Origin: Hyphomicrobiales bacterium
GTDB lineage: Bacteria; Pseudomonadota; Alphaproteobacteria; Rhizobiales; Methyloligellaceae
Direction of reading: 5' to 3'
Length of the DNA stretch: 64,000 bases
NCBI GenBank assembly: GCA_021775555.1
Contig: JAJFHP010000022.1
Location: 56,627-120,626, forward strand
Shown here: positions 1 to 9,483 of the stretch, one piece after another
How the letters are laid out: every line of letters begins with the position of its first letter
Position numbering within the stretch: the first letter of the stretch is position 1
The notes under the pieces: generated by a model
What the model was told of the DNA's origin: nothing
What the model saw: only the letters and a program-made list of their open reading frames with translations
Database searches by the model: none
Translations under genes and position numbers: made by a program

Positions 1-1
1 T

Positions 2-481
2 GACGTCAACGCGATCATAGAAATCCCACTCGGTGGCGTGCCGATCAAATATGAACTCGACAAGGACAGCGGCGCCATGGTCGTCGACCGCTTCCTGCAC
101 ACGCCGATGCATTATCCGGCCAATTACGGTTTCCTTCCCCATACCCTGTCTGAAGATGGAGATCCGACGGACATTCTGGTGGTTGGCCAGGTTCCCGTTA
201 TGCCCGGTGCGATTATCCGCTCCCGCCCCATTGGTGTTCTGGTCATGCAGGATGAGAAGGGGCTGGATGAAAAAATTCTCGCCGTGCCCCACGACGATCT
301 TTCACCTTTTTACCGTGAGATTTCTTCCTACCGCGACCTGCCGGAAATCCTCATCGATCAGATCGGCCATTTTTTCGAACACTACAAGGACCTGGAAAAG
401 GACAAGTGGGTCAAGATCGTCCGCTGGGGTGAGGCGGAAGAAGCGCACAAGTTCATCCGCGATGCCATGGAGCGCGCCTAG
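2..481 (+). CDS. ppa: Inorganic pyrophosphatase (5' end outside window)
   Basis: Frame 2 reads DVNAIIEIPLGGVPIKYELDKDSGAMVVDRFLHTPMHYPANYGFLPHTLSEDGDPTDILV; class I PPase signature DGDPTD. Confidence 0.97.
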   Translation, partial: DVNAIIEIPLGGVPIKYELDKDSGAMVVDRFLHTPMHYPANYGFLPHTLSEDGDPTDILVVGQVPVMPGAIIRSRPIGVLVMQDEKGLDEKILAVPHDDLSPFYREISSYRDLPEILIDQIGHFFEHYKDLEKDKWVKIVRWGEAEEAHKFIRDAMERA

Positions 482-636
482 GTTAAGCGCAGCAGCTTCA
501 TTATTATACTTGTGGCTATTAGACAAAAGTAGTATAATTCATTCAGGCCAAAACTCAGATTTTGGTTTGCGGAACAACATAGTCGCGGGCCTTTCCGCGT
601 CGAAGCAGGCCCCCGCGCATCGGATTGGAGGACCAG

Positions 637-738
637 ATGGATACTCAATCCCCTGATGCCCGCGCCCTTATCTGGACAGGGTTATCATTGGTGGTGATCG
701 TCATCGCCGCTGCCATCGCACTCGCACTCTTCACCTGA
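637..738 (+). CDS. Small single-pass membrane protein (33 aa)
   Basis: MDTQSPDARALIWTGLSLVVIVIAAAIALALFT preceded by GGAGG; one hydrophobic helix; absent from ORF track because of length. Confidence 0.55.
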   Translation: MDTQSPDARALIWTGLSLVVIVIAAAIALALFT

Positions 739-939
739 AAAAGCGCGATGAGCCAAGCTCCGGGGCGTTAAGAAACCGGAGTCCCCTGAATGACACAACC
801 AACTTTCCTGCGGGGCCATATCGGGTCCCGCTGTTTTTTGTGCCGCCGGCACTTTTTCCGCCCAACCGCGCGCCGCGCTATTTGAGGGCAGTTTTTGGGG
901 TGGTTCTTAAAAGCGGGGGTATGGCAAATGTCAGGCCGT

Positions 940-1257
940 TCAGCCAAACAGTCTTTTGTCCAGCATGGTGTCAGTGATTGTTATGGATTGCGGGCGGCAG
1001 CGGATGCCGCGGTAGCGCTGGCGCAAATACTCAACCTGGCCCTTGAGCGTGAGGTGATATTCACCTCTGAAATCCTGCAGCAGGCCAAGCTGTATGAAGC
1101 GTTGTGCCCGGGCGGTCGTAAGCCGTCTCCGGTTGCAGCTTCCTTTCAGTTTCACAAGCTTGTTCAGTGCGGAACGCTCCGCACGGGTCAGCGGAATCGG
1201 TTTCATGCCGCACTGTCGCGCCTGGCCAGTTAAAATCTGATTAACCATGTTTTTCAT
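940..1257 (-). CDS. Hypothetical protein
   Basis: Compact ORF (MKNMVNQILTGQARQCGMKPIPLTRAERSALNKLVKLKG...), plausible composition; opposite-strand ORF looks like a shadow. Confidence 0.5.
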   Translation of the reverse strand: MKNMVNQILTGQARQCGMKPIPLTRAERSALNKLVKLKGSCNRRRLTTARAQRFIQLGLLQDFRGEYHLTLKGQVEYLRQRYRGIRCRPQSITITDTMLDKRLFG

Positions 1258-1336
1258 GTCTTCAGGCAATTGACTTCATGCGCCCCATTCGCCACACCCC
1301 TTGGCAACACACAGTCATGAGGGGGGCGCGCGTTCC

Positions 1337-2416
1337 ATGTCAGCCAGCACCAATGCAAATCGTATTGCCGTGATACCCGGAGACGGGATCGGCAAGGAAG
1401 TCGTGCCGGAAGGAATACGCGTGCTCGAAGCGGCAGCGAAGAAATACAAGCTCGACTTGCGCTTTGATGATTTCGATTTTGCCAATTGCGACTATTACGC
1501 AAAGCACGGCCAGATGATGCCTGACGACTGGAAGGCGCAGATCGAAGGTCACGACGCCATATTTTTCGGTGCGGTGGGCTGGCCCGAGACGGTGCCCGAT
1601 CATGTCTCCCTTTGGGGGTCTCTCATTCTGTTCCGCCGTTATTTTGACCAGTATGTGAATCTGCGCCCCGTGCGTCTCATGCCCGGTGTACCCGCGCCGC
1701 TGGCAGGGCGCACGCCTGGCGAGATTGATTTCTGGGTGGTGCGTGAGAACACCGAAGGCGAATATTCTTCCATCGGCGGACGCATGTTCGAGGGCACCGA
1801 GCGGGAGTTCTGCGTGCAGGAAACCGTGATGACGCGCCATGGGGTTGATCGTGTTCTGCGCTACGCATTCGATCTGGCTCAAAAGCGTGAGAAGAAACAC
1901 CTGACGTCGGCCACCAAGTCCAACGGCATCGCCATCACTATGCCCTACTGGGACGAGCGGGTGGAGGAAATGGCGAAAGAATATCCCGATGTGCTCCAGG
2001 ACAAGTATCACATCGATATTCTGGCAGCCCATTTTGTGCTGAACCCGGACCGTTTCGACGTTGTGGTGGCATCAAACCTGTTTGGCGACATTCTCTCCGA
2101 CCTCGGGCCCGCCTGCACGGGCACCATCGGTATCGCGCCTGCCGGTAATATTAACCCCGAGCGCAAACACCCCTCACTGTTCGAACCGGTGCATGGCTCG
2201 GCTCCGGACATTGCGGGGCAGGGCATCGCCAATCCGGTGGGACAGATCTGGACCGCGGCCATGATGCTCGAGCATCTGGGGCATGAGGAAGCCGCATCGG
2301 CTATCGTCAGGGCCATCGAGGTGGTTCTGGCTGAAGAAAAACTACGCACCCGCGATCTTGGTGGTCCCGCGGATATGCTGACTTGCTCCAAGGCCATTGC
2401 GGATGCTGTCGAGTGA
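1337..2416 (+). CDS. Isocitrate/isopropylmalate dehydrogenase family, tartrate dehydrogenase/D-malate dehydrogenase-like
   Basis: IAVIPGDGIGKEVVPEG and NLFGDILSDLGPACTGTIGIAPAGNINPERKHPSLFEPVHGSAPDIAGQG motifs. Confidence 0.9.
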   Translation: MSASTNANRIAVIPGDGIGKEVVPEGIRVLEAAAKKYKLDLRFDDFDFANCDYYAKHGQMMPDDWKAQIEGHDAIFFGAVGWPETVPDHVSLWGSLILFRRYFDQYVNLRPVRLMPGVPAPLAGRTPGEIDFWVVRENTEGEYSSIGGRMFEGTEREFCVQETVMTRHGVDRVLRYAFDLAQKREKKHLTSATKSNGIAITMPYWDERVEEMAKEYPDVLQDKYHIDILAAHFVLNPDRFDVVVASNLFGDILSDLGPACTGTIGIAPAGNINPERKHPSLFEPVHGSAPDIAGQGIANPVGQIWTAAMMLEHLGHEEAASAIVRAIEVVLAEEKLRTRDLGGPADMLTCSKAIADAVE

Positions 2417-2525
2417 CAGCACGGAGACAGATGCCGCGCCATTCGATTGGCGCGCGGACATCTTTTAAATAAATGGTAAAGGGATTGATCTGTAGCCCTG
2501 GCTGATCGGTGCGAGGCGTGCTGGT

Positions 2526-2786
2526 TCAGCGAGCTACTTTGTTGAGGTCATCTGACTCAACAGAATAATGGGCGGAATTTTCTGCTTCTTCTCTTGTTTG
2601 CTCAAGCGCCATATCGATAAAATATGTAAGCGTCCGCAATTCAAGACGGATTGCTTCGGCTTTTGCTTCCTTTAACAAATTTACGATTTTGAACATGGTG
2701 TTCGGTGAGTTCATTTTGCCCCACTCCAAAAAAATATGCCCAACCATAGAAATGGCCTCGCCCGGAGCCCTGATGGAAAAATCCAT
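2526..2786 (-). CDS. Hypothetical protein
   Basis: 86-aa isolated ORF, amphipathic helices. Confidence 0.45.
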   Translation of the reverse strand: MDFSIRAPGEAISMVGHIFLEWGKMNSPNTMFKIVNLLKEAKAEAIRLELRTLTYFIDMALEQTREEAENSAHYSVESDDLNKVAR

Positions 2787-3011
2787 ATTCTAACTAAGAG
2801 TGTGGGCATGCATTCGGTGCAATTGCTTGCCTATCCCTGACAAAATATTGACTCACCACGACATTTTGTCGGCGCGTGTCTCGAGTGAGAAGTTGTTGAA
2901 AAACTTATAAATTTGAATAATTGCGACAGAAACTTGATTGAACATGACATTTGTTTTGTTATGCTTTGAATTAACTCGGCAGTTTTGCATTTCCAACGCT
3001 GCGAGAAGGAG

Positions 3012-4028
3012 ATGGGCAGTAAGTTTCCTGACGATTGGATCCTGTCGCGCAATCTACGTGCGGTGGAAGGCTATGCGGTAGCGCATGGTCTTGATTGGAA
3101 TGAGATTGCAGGCAAATTTGGTATTGATCCGGATCTCGGGCATCAACGTGGTGCACGTGTCCCTATCAGGACTTTGTTCGCTATCACTGAACATACGGCC
3201 GCCATTTCAGGTGACGACGCTCAGGGCTTTACAACTGGTTCAGCAGTTCCCGTTGGTTTCAGCTCCACGTTTGATTATATCGCTATTTCCGCTCCATCCT
3301 TGCGCGTTGGCGTACAGAATTGGGTCCGGTTTATACCAATAATTACAAATGCCTTTGTCCTGCAGTACGAAGAGCGTGACGGGATCGGGTATCTTGAGTG
3401 GCAATTTTCCGACCGGCACGGACCCCGCTCGCAGTTTATGTTCGGAACAATGTCGTGGGCGGTGACACGTATTTTATATATCACTGCCGATCCTGATGCT
3501 CAGGTGAGTTTGGAATTCAGCTGCGCTGAGCCGAAATGCACGACGGAGTTCCAGAAAAAGATGGGCCATCGCATCAGATACAATCAGGCCCATGACCGGG
3601 TTCTGATCCCAGGCTGTTATCTGTCCTTGGCCCACAGTTCAGCAGAACCCAATCTCTACTCCATGGTTGAAGAAGCAGCACTCGGGGAGATGCAGGACAA
3701 CGAACAGAGTGACGATATGATGTTCGCTATTTCCGAACAGATTGGTGAGGCACTTAAAAACGGTAACAATACCCTGGAGAATATAGCCGGTGCTCTCGGC
3801 ATGGCCCCCAGGTCCTTGCAACGCAAACTTGCGGCTTCTGGCATCTGCTTCAGGGACCTGACAGATGAGATACGCAAGTCCATGGCAGCACACTATCTCA
3901 CCGATACGAATTTACCGATGACTGAAATAGCTTTCTTGCTGGGATTTTCAGATCTCAGCGCCTTCTCGCGTTCCGGGAAAAACTGGTTCGGTGTTGCCCC
4001 GCGTGAATATCGCCGCAAGATGAACTGA
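3012..4028 (+). CDS. AraC-family transcriptional regulator
   Basis: C-terminal HTH: LENIAGALGMAPRSLQRKLAASGICFRDL...LTDTNLPMTEIAFLLGFSDLSAFSRSGKNWFGVAPREYRR; AAGGAG before ATG 3012. Confidence 0.92.
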   Translation: MGSKFPDDWILSRNLRAVEGYAVAHGLDWNEIAGKFGIDPDLGHQRGARVPIRTLFAITEHTAAISGDDAQGFTTGSAVPVGFSSTFDYIAISAPSLRVGVQNWVRFIPIITNAFVLQYEERDGIGYLEWQFSDRHGPRSQFMFGTMSWAVTRILYITADPDAQVSLEFSCAEPKCTTEFQKKMGHRIRYNQAHDRVLIPGCYLSLAHSSAEPNLYSMVEEAALGEMQDNEQSDDMMFAISEQIGEALKNGNNTLENIAGALGMAPRSLQRKLAASGICFRDLTDEIRKSMAAHYLTDTNLPMTEIAFLLGFSDLSAFSRSGKNWFGVAPREYRRKMN

Positions 4029-4084
4029 CACCACTTGATGGAATGCTCATTGGTCTTGGTGGCATCTGTGCTTTTTGTCTTGAT

Positions 4085-4399
4085 CTAGAGCAGCCGGCAG
4101 GGTTTACCGCGTGCAATGCAGGTGGTGCGCTTGCCCCTGGTTTTGCAAATGAAGCGGTTATTGTCCGCCGCCCACCAGCTGTACCAGAGCAACCCGTATT
4201 TGTTGATTACCTTGAGTTCCCAGGCGAACTCGGCATCGATCTTGGCAATCCGCTGATGAATGACCGAGGAACCGGTCGCCACCATTTCCCGCTTGGCGCA
4301 TTTCATGCCACTGCTGGCAAGGCTCTCGCCCATTGGCAATGTCAGAGTGAACGCAAGTCCCAAAACACTCAGTGCAATGCCGGGAATGATCGCTTTCAT
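4085..4399 (-). CDS. Hypothetical secreted protein
   Basis: MKAIIPGIALSVLGLAFTLTLPMGESLASS signal-like N-terminus. Confidence 0.5.
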   Translation of the reverse strand: MKAIIPGIALSVLGLAFTLTLPMGESLASSGMKCAKREMVATGSSVIHQRIAKIDAEFAWELKVINKYGLLWYSWWAADNNRFICKTRGKRTTCIARGKPCRLL

Positions 4400-4663
4400 G
4401 ACCTGCCCTCCTGTGTTCTTCGCTGGTGCTGTCCCGATGGGAGCCAAAGCAAAAACGCGCCAGGCGCACACGGGGCCAGACAATGCAATCAGTGTGACAG
4501 GGCAGGAGGCGAGAAGAAGAAGCTCTTGTGACTTATCCCCACTATTCACTCTTTCCACAAGGGGCTGTGATGATGCGAAGGTTGTGCTAAATGTGACTGT
4601 AGAGTTGAGGCGGCAGTCGCGCGTATCCGTCAAATTTGCACCATACAGGATAAGGAGTTCGAC

Positions 4664-4744
4664 ATGACAACCATGGGCGTATTGATATGGTTTGTAGCGC
4701 TGATGATCGGGTTTTTCATCGGCTTGAAATGTGGCACGGACTAA
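4664..4744 (+). CDS. Small membrane protein (26 aa)
   Basis: MTTMGVLIWFVALMIGFFIGLKCGTD with AAGGAG 7 nt upstream. Confidence 0.5.
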   Translation: MTTMGVLIWFVALMIGFFIGLKCGTD

Positions 4745-4814
4745 GCATCGTTCGGGCTGACAATTGCGACCCGCGAACGGGTAAAATGTTCTAGATTTCA
4801 AGGGGTTTGAGAAA

Positions 4815-5210
4815 ATGTCATCTATACTGATTTTAGGCGCCATCGTGATGCTGCTGCTCGGCGTCGTGTTTGGCTATATCGCAAGTGGCGCTGGGGTGAA
4901 AATTACCAGTGATGCACCCAAGCCGAAACGGAAGACGGCCGCCAAAAAGGCACCGACAAAACGCAAAACCGCAGCGAAGAAAAAAGACGATCTGAAGAAA
5001 ATCTCCGGCGTTGGACCGGGCATCGAGAAAAAGCTGCACAAAATGGGTGTCACCACCTACCGGCAGATCGCCAACTGGAAGGCCGCCGATATCAACAAGG
5101 CGGACGTAGCACTCAACTTCAAGGGCCGCATCAAGCGCGAGAACTGGGTCAAGCAGGCCAAGACACTTGCCAGCGGAGGTCAGACAGAATTCTCCAAACG
5201 CCAGAAGTAG
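4815..5210 (+). CDS. Membrane-anchored helix-hairpin-helix protein
   Basis: N-terminal TM helix, Lys-rich linker, then DDLKKISGVGPGIEKKLHKMGVTTYRQIANW HhH motif. Confidence 0.75.
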   Translation: MSSILILGAIVMLLLGVVFGYIASGAGVKITSDAPKPKRKTAAKKAPTKRKTAAKKKDDLKKISGVGPGIEKKLHKMGVTTYRQIANWKAADINKADVALNFKGRIKRENWVKQAKTLASGGQTEFSKRQK

Positions 5211-5528
5211 GGGTGCGTTGCTGGTTTGGCAGCGAGATATGGTGTGCCGGGGTGCTGTGTTGCGTTTCAGCATCACTTCCCGGCAACCATAACCTTGCTG
5301 TGTAGTTGTTTTTGCTTGCACTTCTGGCGTGAGCACCCCATATGTCATCCATCGGCGCGTCGAGAAATTGGATAGACGCGCCCTCTCAAGCTATCAGGTT
5401 AGACGACTGCCGATCATGGACTGCCGACCTTTCCCGACATCTGAGAGACCTTTGCAGCACGCTGCGCGAAATGGCGCGGCGTACTCCCAACTATCCAATG
5501 CAAACTGACGGGAAAGGAATATCCCCTA

Positions 5529-5743
5529 TGTCAACCAATGGTGTTGTAAAATTCTTCAATCACTCGCGCGGCTTCGGCTTCATCACACCTGAAGACGGAT
5601 CCAAGGACGTTTTCGTCCATGTGACCGCGCTTGAGCGTGCTGGCGTTCCGAGCATCGACGAAGGCGACAAGGTCACCTTCGACATCGAGGACGATCCGCG
5701 CGGCCGTGGTAAGCAGGCGACAAATATCGCTATCGCTTCCTAA
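5529..5743 (+). CDS. cspA: Cold-shock protein
   Basis: [42 protein letters not shown]1/RNP2 motifs. Confidence 0.95.
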
Positions 5744-5768
5744 CTCGATTTAAGAGTTTTGTAATTGA

Positions 5769-5800
5769 AACCGCCGGGGTTCGCGCCTCGGCGGTTTTTT
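5769..5800 (+). terminator. Rho-independent terminator after cold-shock gene
   Basis: AACCGCCGGGGttcgcgCCTCGGCGGTTTTTT. Confidence 0.8.
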
Positions 5801-5900
5801 GATTCTGAGTTGTACTATCGCCTATCGACTATTTGAGCGCAGACATAGTTCGGTCCAGGACAGCTTGACTTGTTGAGGTGGCCAATGCTCACTCGCCGAC

Positions 5901-5960
5901 CATGGGGGATATGGAAACAATAGCCATTGTCATGGGGGATATGGAAACAATAGCCATTGT
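5901..5960 (+). repeat. Perfect 30-bp tandem duplication
   Basis: catgggggatatggaaacaatagccattgt at 5901-5930 and 5931-5960. Confidence 0.98.
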
Positions 5961-6678
5961 GGCAGCCGCCTTTGTTCTTGCTGGTTTCGTCAAGGGCGTT
6001 ATCGGCATGGGGTTGCCCACGGTGTCGCTGGCGCTGCTGGCCATCGCACTGGGCCTCAAGGAGGCCATGGCGCTGATGCTCATCCCTTCATTCGTCACCA
6101 ATGTCTGGCAGGGGCTCGTGGGCGGGAATTTCACTGCTATGGTGAAACGGCTCTGGCCGTTGTTGCTTGCGGCATGTCCCGCTATCTGGCTTGGGGCAGG
6201 TATCTTGGAGCAGGCGGATTCCCTGCAAATGGCCGCTATTCTCGGCATCATGATTTTCATTTATTCCGCGCTGGCGCTGGCGCGCATCACGGTACCGGCG
6301 CCGGGACGCCATGAGCGCTGGTTGTCACCGCTCGTAGGGGCTAGCACCGGCATCGTCACCGGGCTTACCGGCTCGTTTGTTATGCCGGCAGTGCTTTATA
6401 TGCAGGCCCTGAAGCTCGACCGGAACGAGCTCGTACAGGCCATGGGCATTTCATTTTCGGTCTCCACGCTTATTCTGGGCCTGGCGCTTGCCGGACATTC
6501 CCTGTTGCCCACGGAACTGGGGCTGATGTCCCTTGGCGCTCTCGTTCCCGCAACCGTGGGAATGATGCTGGGCGCATGGGTGCGCAGGAGCATGTCGGAG
6601 GAACGATTCAGGCAGGTCTTCTTTTTTGCCCTGCTGCTTCTTGGAGCGTGGCTCGCACTGCGGCCTTTGATACTTTAA
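5902..6678 (+). CDS. Sulfite exporter TauE/SafE (TSUP) family permease
   Basis: AGFVKGVIGMGLPTVSLALLA...GASTGIVTGLTGSFVMPAVLYMQAL repeats typical of TSUP. Confidence 0.88.
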   Translation: MGDMETIAIVMGDMETIAIVAAAFVLAGFVKGVIGMGLPTVSLALLAIALGLKEAMALMLIPSFVTNVWQGLVGGNFTAMVKRLWPLLLAACPAIWLGAGILEQADSLQMAAILGIMIFIYSALALARITVPAPGRHERWLSPLVGASTGIVTGLTGSFVMPAVLYMQALKLDRNELVQAMGISFSVSTLILGLALAGHSLLPTELGLMSLGALVPATVGMMLGAWVRRSMSEERFRQVFFFALLLLGAWLALRPLIL

Positions 6679-6791
6679 AAAAACCGAGCAAAACGAGACA
6701 AGCGCGAACACACCAGCAGTTCTGGCCGTCCCCACGGCGTCCCGCGCCGAAAGCGCAATGGCGTGAGCGAAAAGACTTCGAGCGAAATCTC

Positions 6792-7433
6792 TTACTGCGA
6801 TGCCCAGATGATGCGGGCCATCCAATCTATACGGTTGAGCGGCAGCACCAGCGGAGAATGTTCCTTGTTGAGCGATTCCAGTTCCACCGTCTTGGCGGTG
6901 CGGCGGATGAGCACCTTGGCCAGCACCTGGCCGTCGAGTGTGCGGACCACCACGCGGTCGCCACGGCGCACTCCAGAATTTGGCGAGACCACAATGATAT
7001 CCCCCTCCCGGTAGAGCGGGAACATACTGTCGCCCGTGATCTCAAGCGCGTACGCGTTTTCGTCCTTCACCTCGGGGAAACGGATTTGTTCCCAGCTACC
7101 GCCAACAGGAAAGCCGCCATCGTCAAAGAAGCCACCGGCACCGGCTTGCGCAAAACCGATGAGCGGGATAGGTCCGGCGGGTTCGTACTGGTCCTTGCCC
7201 GCCTTGCGCACCAGCGCCATGAGCTCATTGAGATCAGCATCCGTGGCATCGAGTATCTTGGACAGGCTTTCGGTGCTGGGCCATCGCTCGCGCCCCTTGG
7301 ATGTGACACGTTTGGAACGGTTGAACGTGGTTGGATCGAGGCCCGCACGCTTCGCCAGTCCCGAAGGCGAAAAGCCATAGCGAGCCGCAAGGGCATCGAT
7401 CGCAGACCAGACCTGATGGTGTGTAAGTCTCAT
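6792..7433 (-). CDS. XRE-HTH plus S24/LexA-like repressor
   Basis: HTH N-terminus; ALEITGDSMFPLYREGDIIVVSPNSGVRRGDRVVVRTLDGQVLAKVL peptidase S24 signature. Confidence 0.9.
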   Translation of the reverse strand: MRLTHHQVWSAIDALAARYGFSPSGLAKRAGLDPTTFNRSKRVTSKGRERWPSTESLSKILDATDADLNELMALVRKAGKDQYEPAGPIPLIGFAQAGAGGFFDDGGFPVGGSWEQIRFPEVKDENAYALEITGDSMFPLYREGDIIVVSPNSGVRRGDRVVVRTLDGQVLAKVLIRRTAKTVELESLNKEHSPLVLPLNRIDWMARIIWASQ

Positions 7434-7473
7434 ATCTCCTCCGAGTGATTGATGATGTGACTTCACTCGAATC

Positions 7474-7508
7474 GGAATTTAAACCTTACAATAGGAATTT
7501 AGACCTTA
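7474..7508. promoter_or_regulatory. Candidate tandem operator of the S24 repressor
   Basis: GGAATTTAAACCTTA (7474-7488) and GGAATTTAGACCTTA (7494-7508), 14/15 identical, 20-bp period. Confidence 0.55.
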
Positions 7509-7583
7509 AATGTCACGCATTCAAAGTTGCCCAATCTGTTCAGCTGTTGCATGACCTAGGCTGCGCCACAGGACACAGGCCCA

Positions 7584-7934
7584 ATGGACGAGATCATCTA
7601 CAAAATTTCCCCGCGCGATGTCTGGCAAAAAGCGGTCGAGGCGGGCGTATTTCTGGGAGCGCCTGTCGATGAACAGGACGGCTTTATCCATTTCTCCACC
7701 GCGGCACAGGTGGTTGAGACGGCCGCCAGGCATTTCGCCGGACAGGACGACCTGATGCTAGTGGCGGTGGATACCGCGCGTCTTGGTGATGCGTTGAAAT
7801 GGGAACCTTCGCGCGGTGGCGAACTGTTCCCGCATCTCTACAGTTCCTTGCCCTTGGAGGCGGTCCGATTGGCTGAAGACCTGCCGCTTGGGCCGGATGG
7901 AGCACACCTCTTTCCGGAAAGTGTCATGCCATGA
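7584..7934 (+). CDS. DUF952 family protein
   Basis: MDEIIYKISPRDVWQKAVEAGVFLGAPVDEQDGFIHFSTAAQV. Confidence 0.85.
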   Translation: MDEIIYKISPRDVWQKAVEAGVFLGAPVDEQDGFIHFSTAAQVVETAARHFAGQDDLMLVAVDTARLGDALKWEPSRGGELFPHLYSSLPLEAVRLAEDLPLGPDGAHLFPESVMP

Positions 7935-9016
7935 TTCCCGGGCTTACAGATCTTGCCATGCCGTTCCTGCGTACGTTCGATCCTGAACGCGCGCATGAGA
8001 TCACATTGCGCGCCATGGAAGCGGGGTTGTATCCGCGCCAGTGCAATGTCGATGATCCTCGCCTAGCACAGAAAATAGGCGTGCTGGAGTTTACCAATCC
8101 CATTGGCATCGCGGCGGGGTTCGACAAGGATGCACGCGTGCCGGGCGCCATACTCGCCTCCGGGTTCGGTTTTGCTGAAGTTGGGACCTTGACCCCTCGC
8201 CCTCAGAGCGGCAATCCCACCCCGCGCGTATTCCGGCTCAGCCAGGATGGCGCGATGATTAACCGCCTGGGGTTCAACAATGAGGGGCATAGTGCGGCTC
8301 TCGCGCGGCTGAAACAGCGCAAATGGAGCGGTGTTGTGGGCGTGAATATTGGCGCCAACAAAGACAGCCCGGATCGCGAAGCCGACTATGTGGCTGGGCT
8401 GGAAGTGTTCTCGAGCGTGGCCGATTATTTCACGGTCAATATTTCCTCACCCAATACGCCAGGCTTACGGGATTTGCAGGCGCCCAAAGAGCTGGACAGT
8501 TTGCTGACAAAGCTGATGGCGAAGCGCGTGGAGCTGGCTTCAAGCGGTGTGCCGCAACGTCCCATCGCCGTAAAGCTGTCTCCAGATATCGCGAATGATG
8601 ACATCGCGCCCATTTGCGAGCAGATCATGGCTCATGGCCTTGATGGCCTCATCATCTCAAATACAACTCTTGATCGAGATGACCTCAAAGCCCTTACGCA
8701 TGTTAACGAAGCCGGTGGATTGTCCGGTGCGCCCTTGTATGAGCGCTCGACAGCGCTGCTGGCCAAGGTGTATGTGCTCACCAAGGGTCAGATACCGCTC
8801 ATCGGCGTTGGTGGGATCAATTCAGGTGAAACCGCGCTTGGCAAGATAGAAGCCGGAGCGTCGCTCATCCAGCTTTACACCGGGCTTGTCTATGAGGGTC
8901 CTGGTCTTGTTGGCCGGATCAAGTCAGCCCTGATAAGAGGGATTGAACGCGCGGGAGCGAAATCAATTACTGAACTTATCGGAACCAGGTCAGACGACTG
9001 GGCCGCGAAAACATGA
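7931..9016 (+). CDS. pyrD: Quinone-dependent dihydroorotate dehydrogenase
   Basis: GIAAGFDKDARVPGAILASGFGFAEVGTLTPRPQSGNPTPRVFRL; SPNTPGLRDLQ. Confidence 0.96.
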   Translation: MIPGLTDLAMPFLRTFDPERAHEITLRAMEAGLYPRQCNVDDPRLAQKIGVLEFTNPIGIAAGFDKDARVPGAILASGFGFAEVGTLTPRPQSGNPTPRVFRLSQDGAMINRLGFNNEGHSAALARLKQRKWSGVVGVNIGANKDSPDREADYVAGLEVFSSVADYFTVNISSPNTPGLRDLQAPKELDSLLTKLMAKRVELASSGVPQRPIAVKLSPDIANDDIAPICEQIMAHGLDGLIISNTTLDRDDLKALTHVNEAGGLSGAPLYERSTALLAKVYVLTKGQIPLIGVGGINSGETALGKIEAGASLIQLYTGLVYEGPGLVGRIKSALIRGIERAGAKSITELIGTRSDDWAAKT

Positions 9017-9032
9017 ATGGAAAGAACACGAT

Positions 9033-9380
9033 ATGACAGTCACCATCCTGCATAACCCGCGTTGTTCGAAATCGCGCGCGACTTTGAACATGCTGCGCGA
9101 GAAAAATATCGAACCGAAAATCATTGACTATATCGAGACGCCGCCGACAGCAGAGGAGTTCAAGGAAATCCTGCTCAAGCTTGATGTTGGCCCACGTGAT
9201 CTGCTGCGCAAGGGTGAGAAAATATACAAACAGCTGGAGCTGGCCGACACGGCCCTGTCCGATACCGCACTCATCACCGCAATGGTGGGCAATCCCATCC
9301 TGATAGAGCGGCCCATCGTCGTGAATGGCGACAAGGCAGCTGTAGGCCGACCTCTGGAGAATGTGCTGGAAATTCTCTAG
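9033..9380 (+). CDS. arsC: Glutaredoxin-dependent arsenate reductase
   Basis: MTVTILHNPRCSKSRATLNMLRE...NPILIERPIVV. Confidence 0.93.
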   Translation: MTVTILHNPRCSKSRATLNMLREKNIEPKIIDYIETPPTAEEFKEILLKLDVGPRDLLRKGEKIYKQLELADTALSDTALITAMVGNPILIERPIVVNGDKAAVGRPLENVLEIL

Positions 9381-9483
9381 TGTGAGCGTAACCTGACACT
9401 GGTTTTATCGAAGCCACTCTAGCGGGTATTGTTCTCTTCTACTGAGGTATCCGGTACCGGATATTGGAAATTGCGGGGGTGAG

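Noticed and set aside
33-656. 207-aa ORF overlapping pyrophosphatase in another frame
   Set aside because: Arg/Ser-rich shadow of ppa; the ppa frame has clear family motifs.
4085-4843. 252-aa minus ORF as annotated in the track
   Set aside because: The N-terminal half is implausible and overlaps a small plus-strand ORF; the likely real gene begins at the internal ATG 4399 with a signal peptide.
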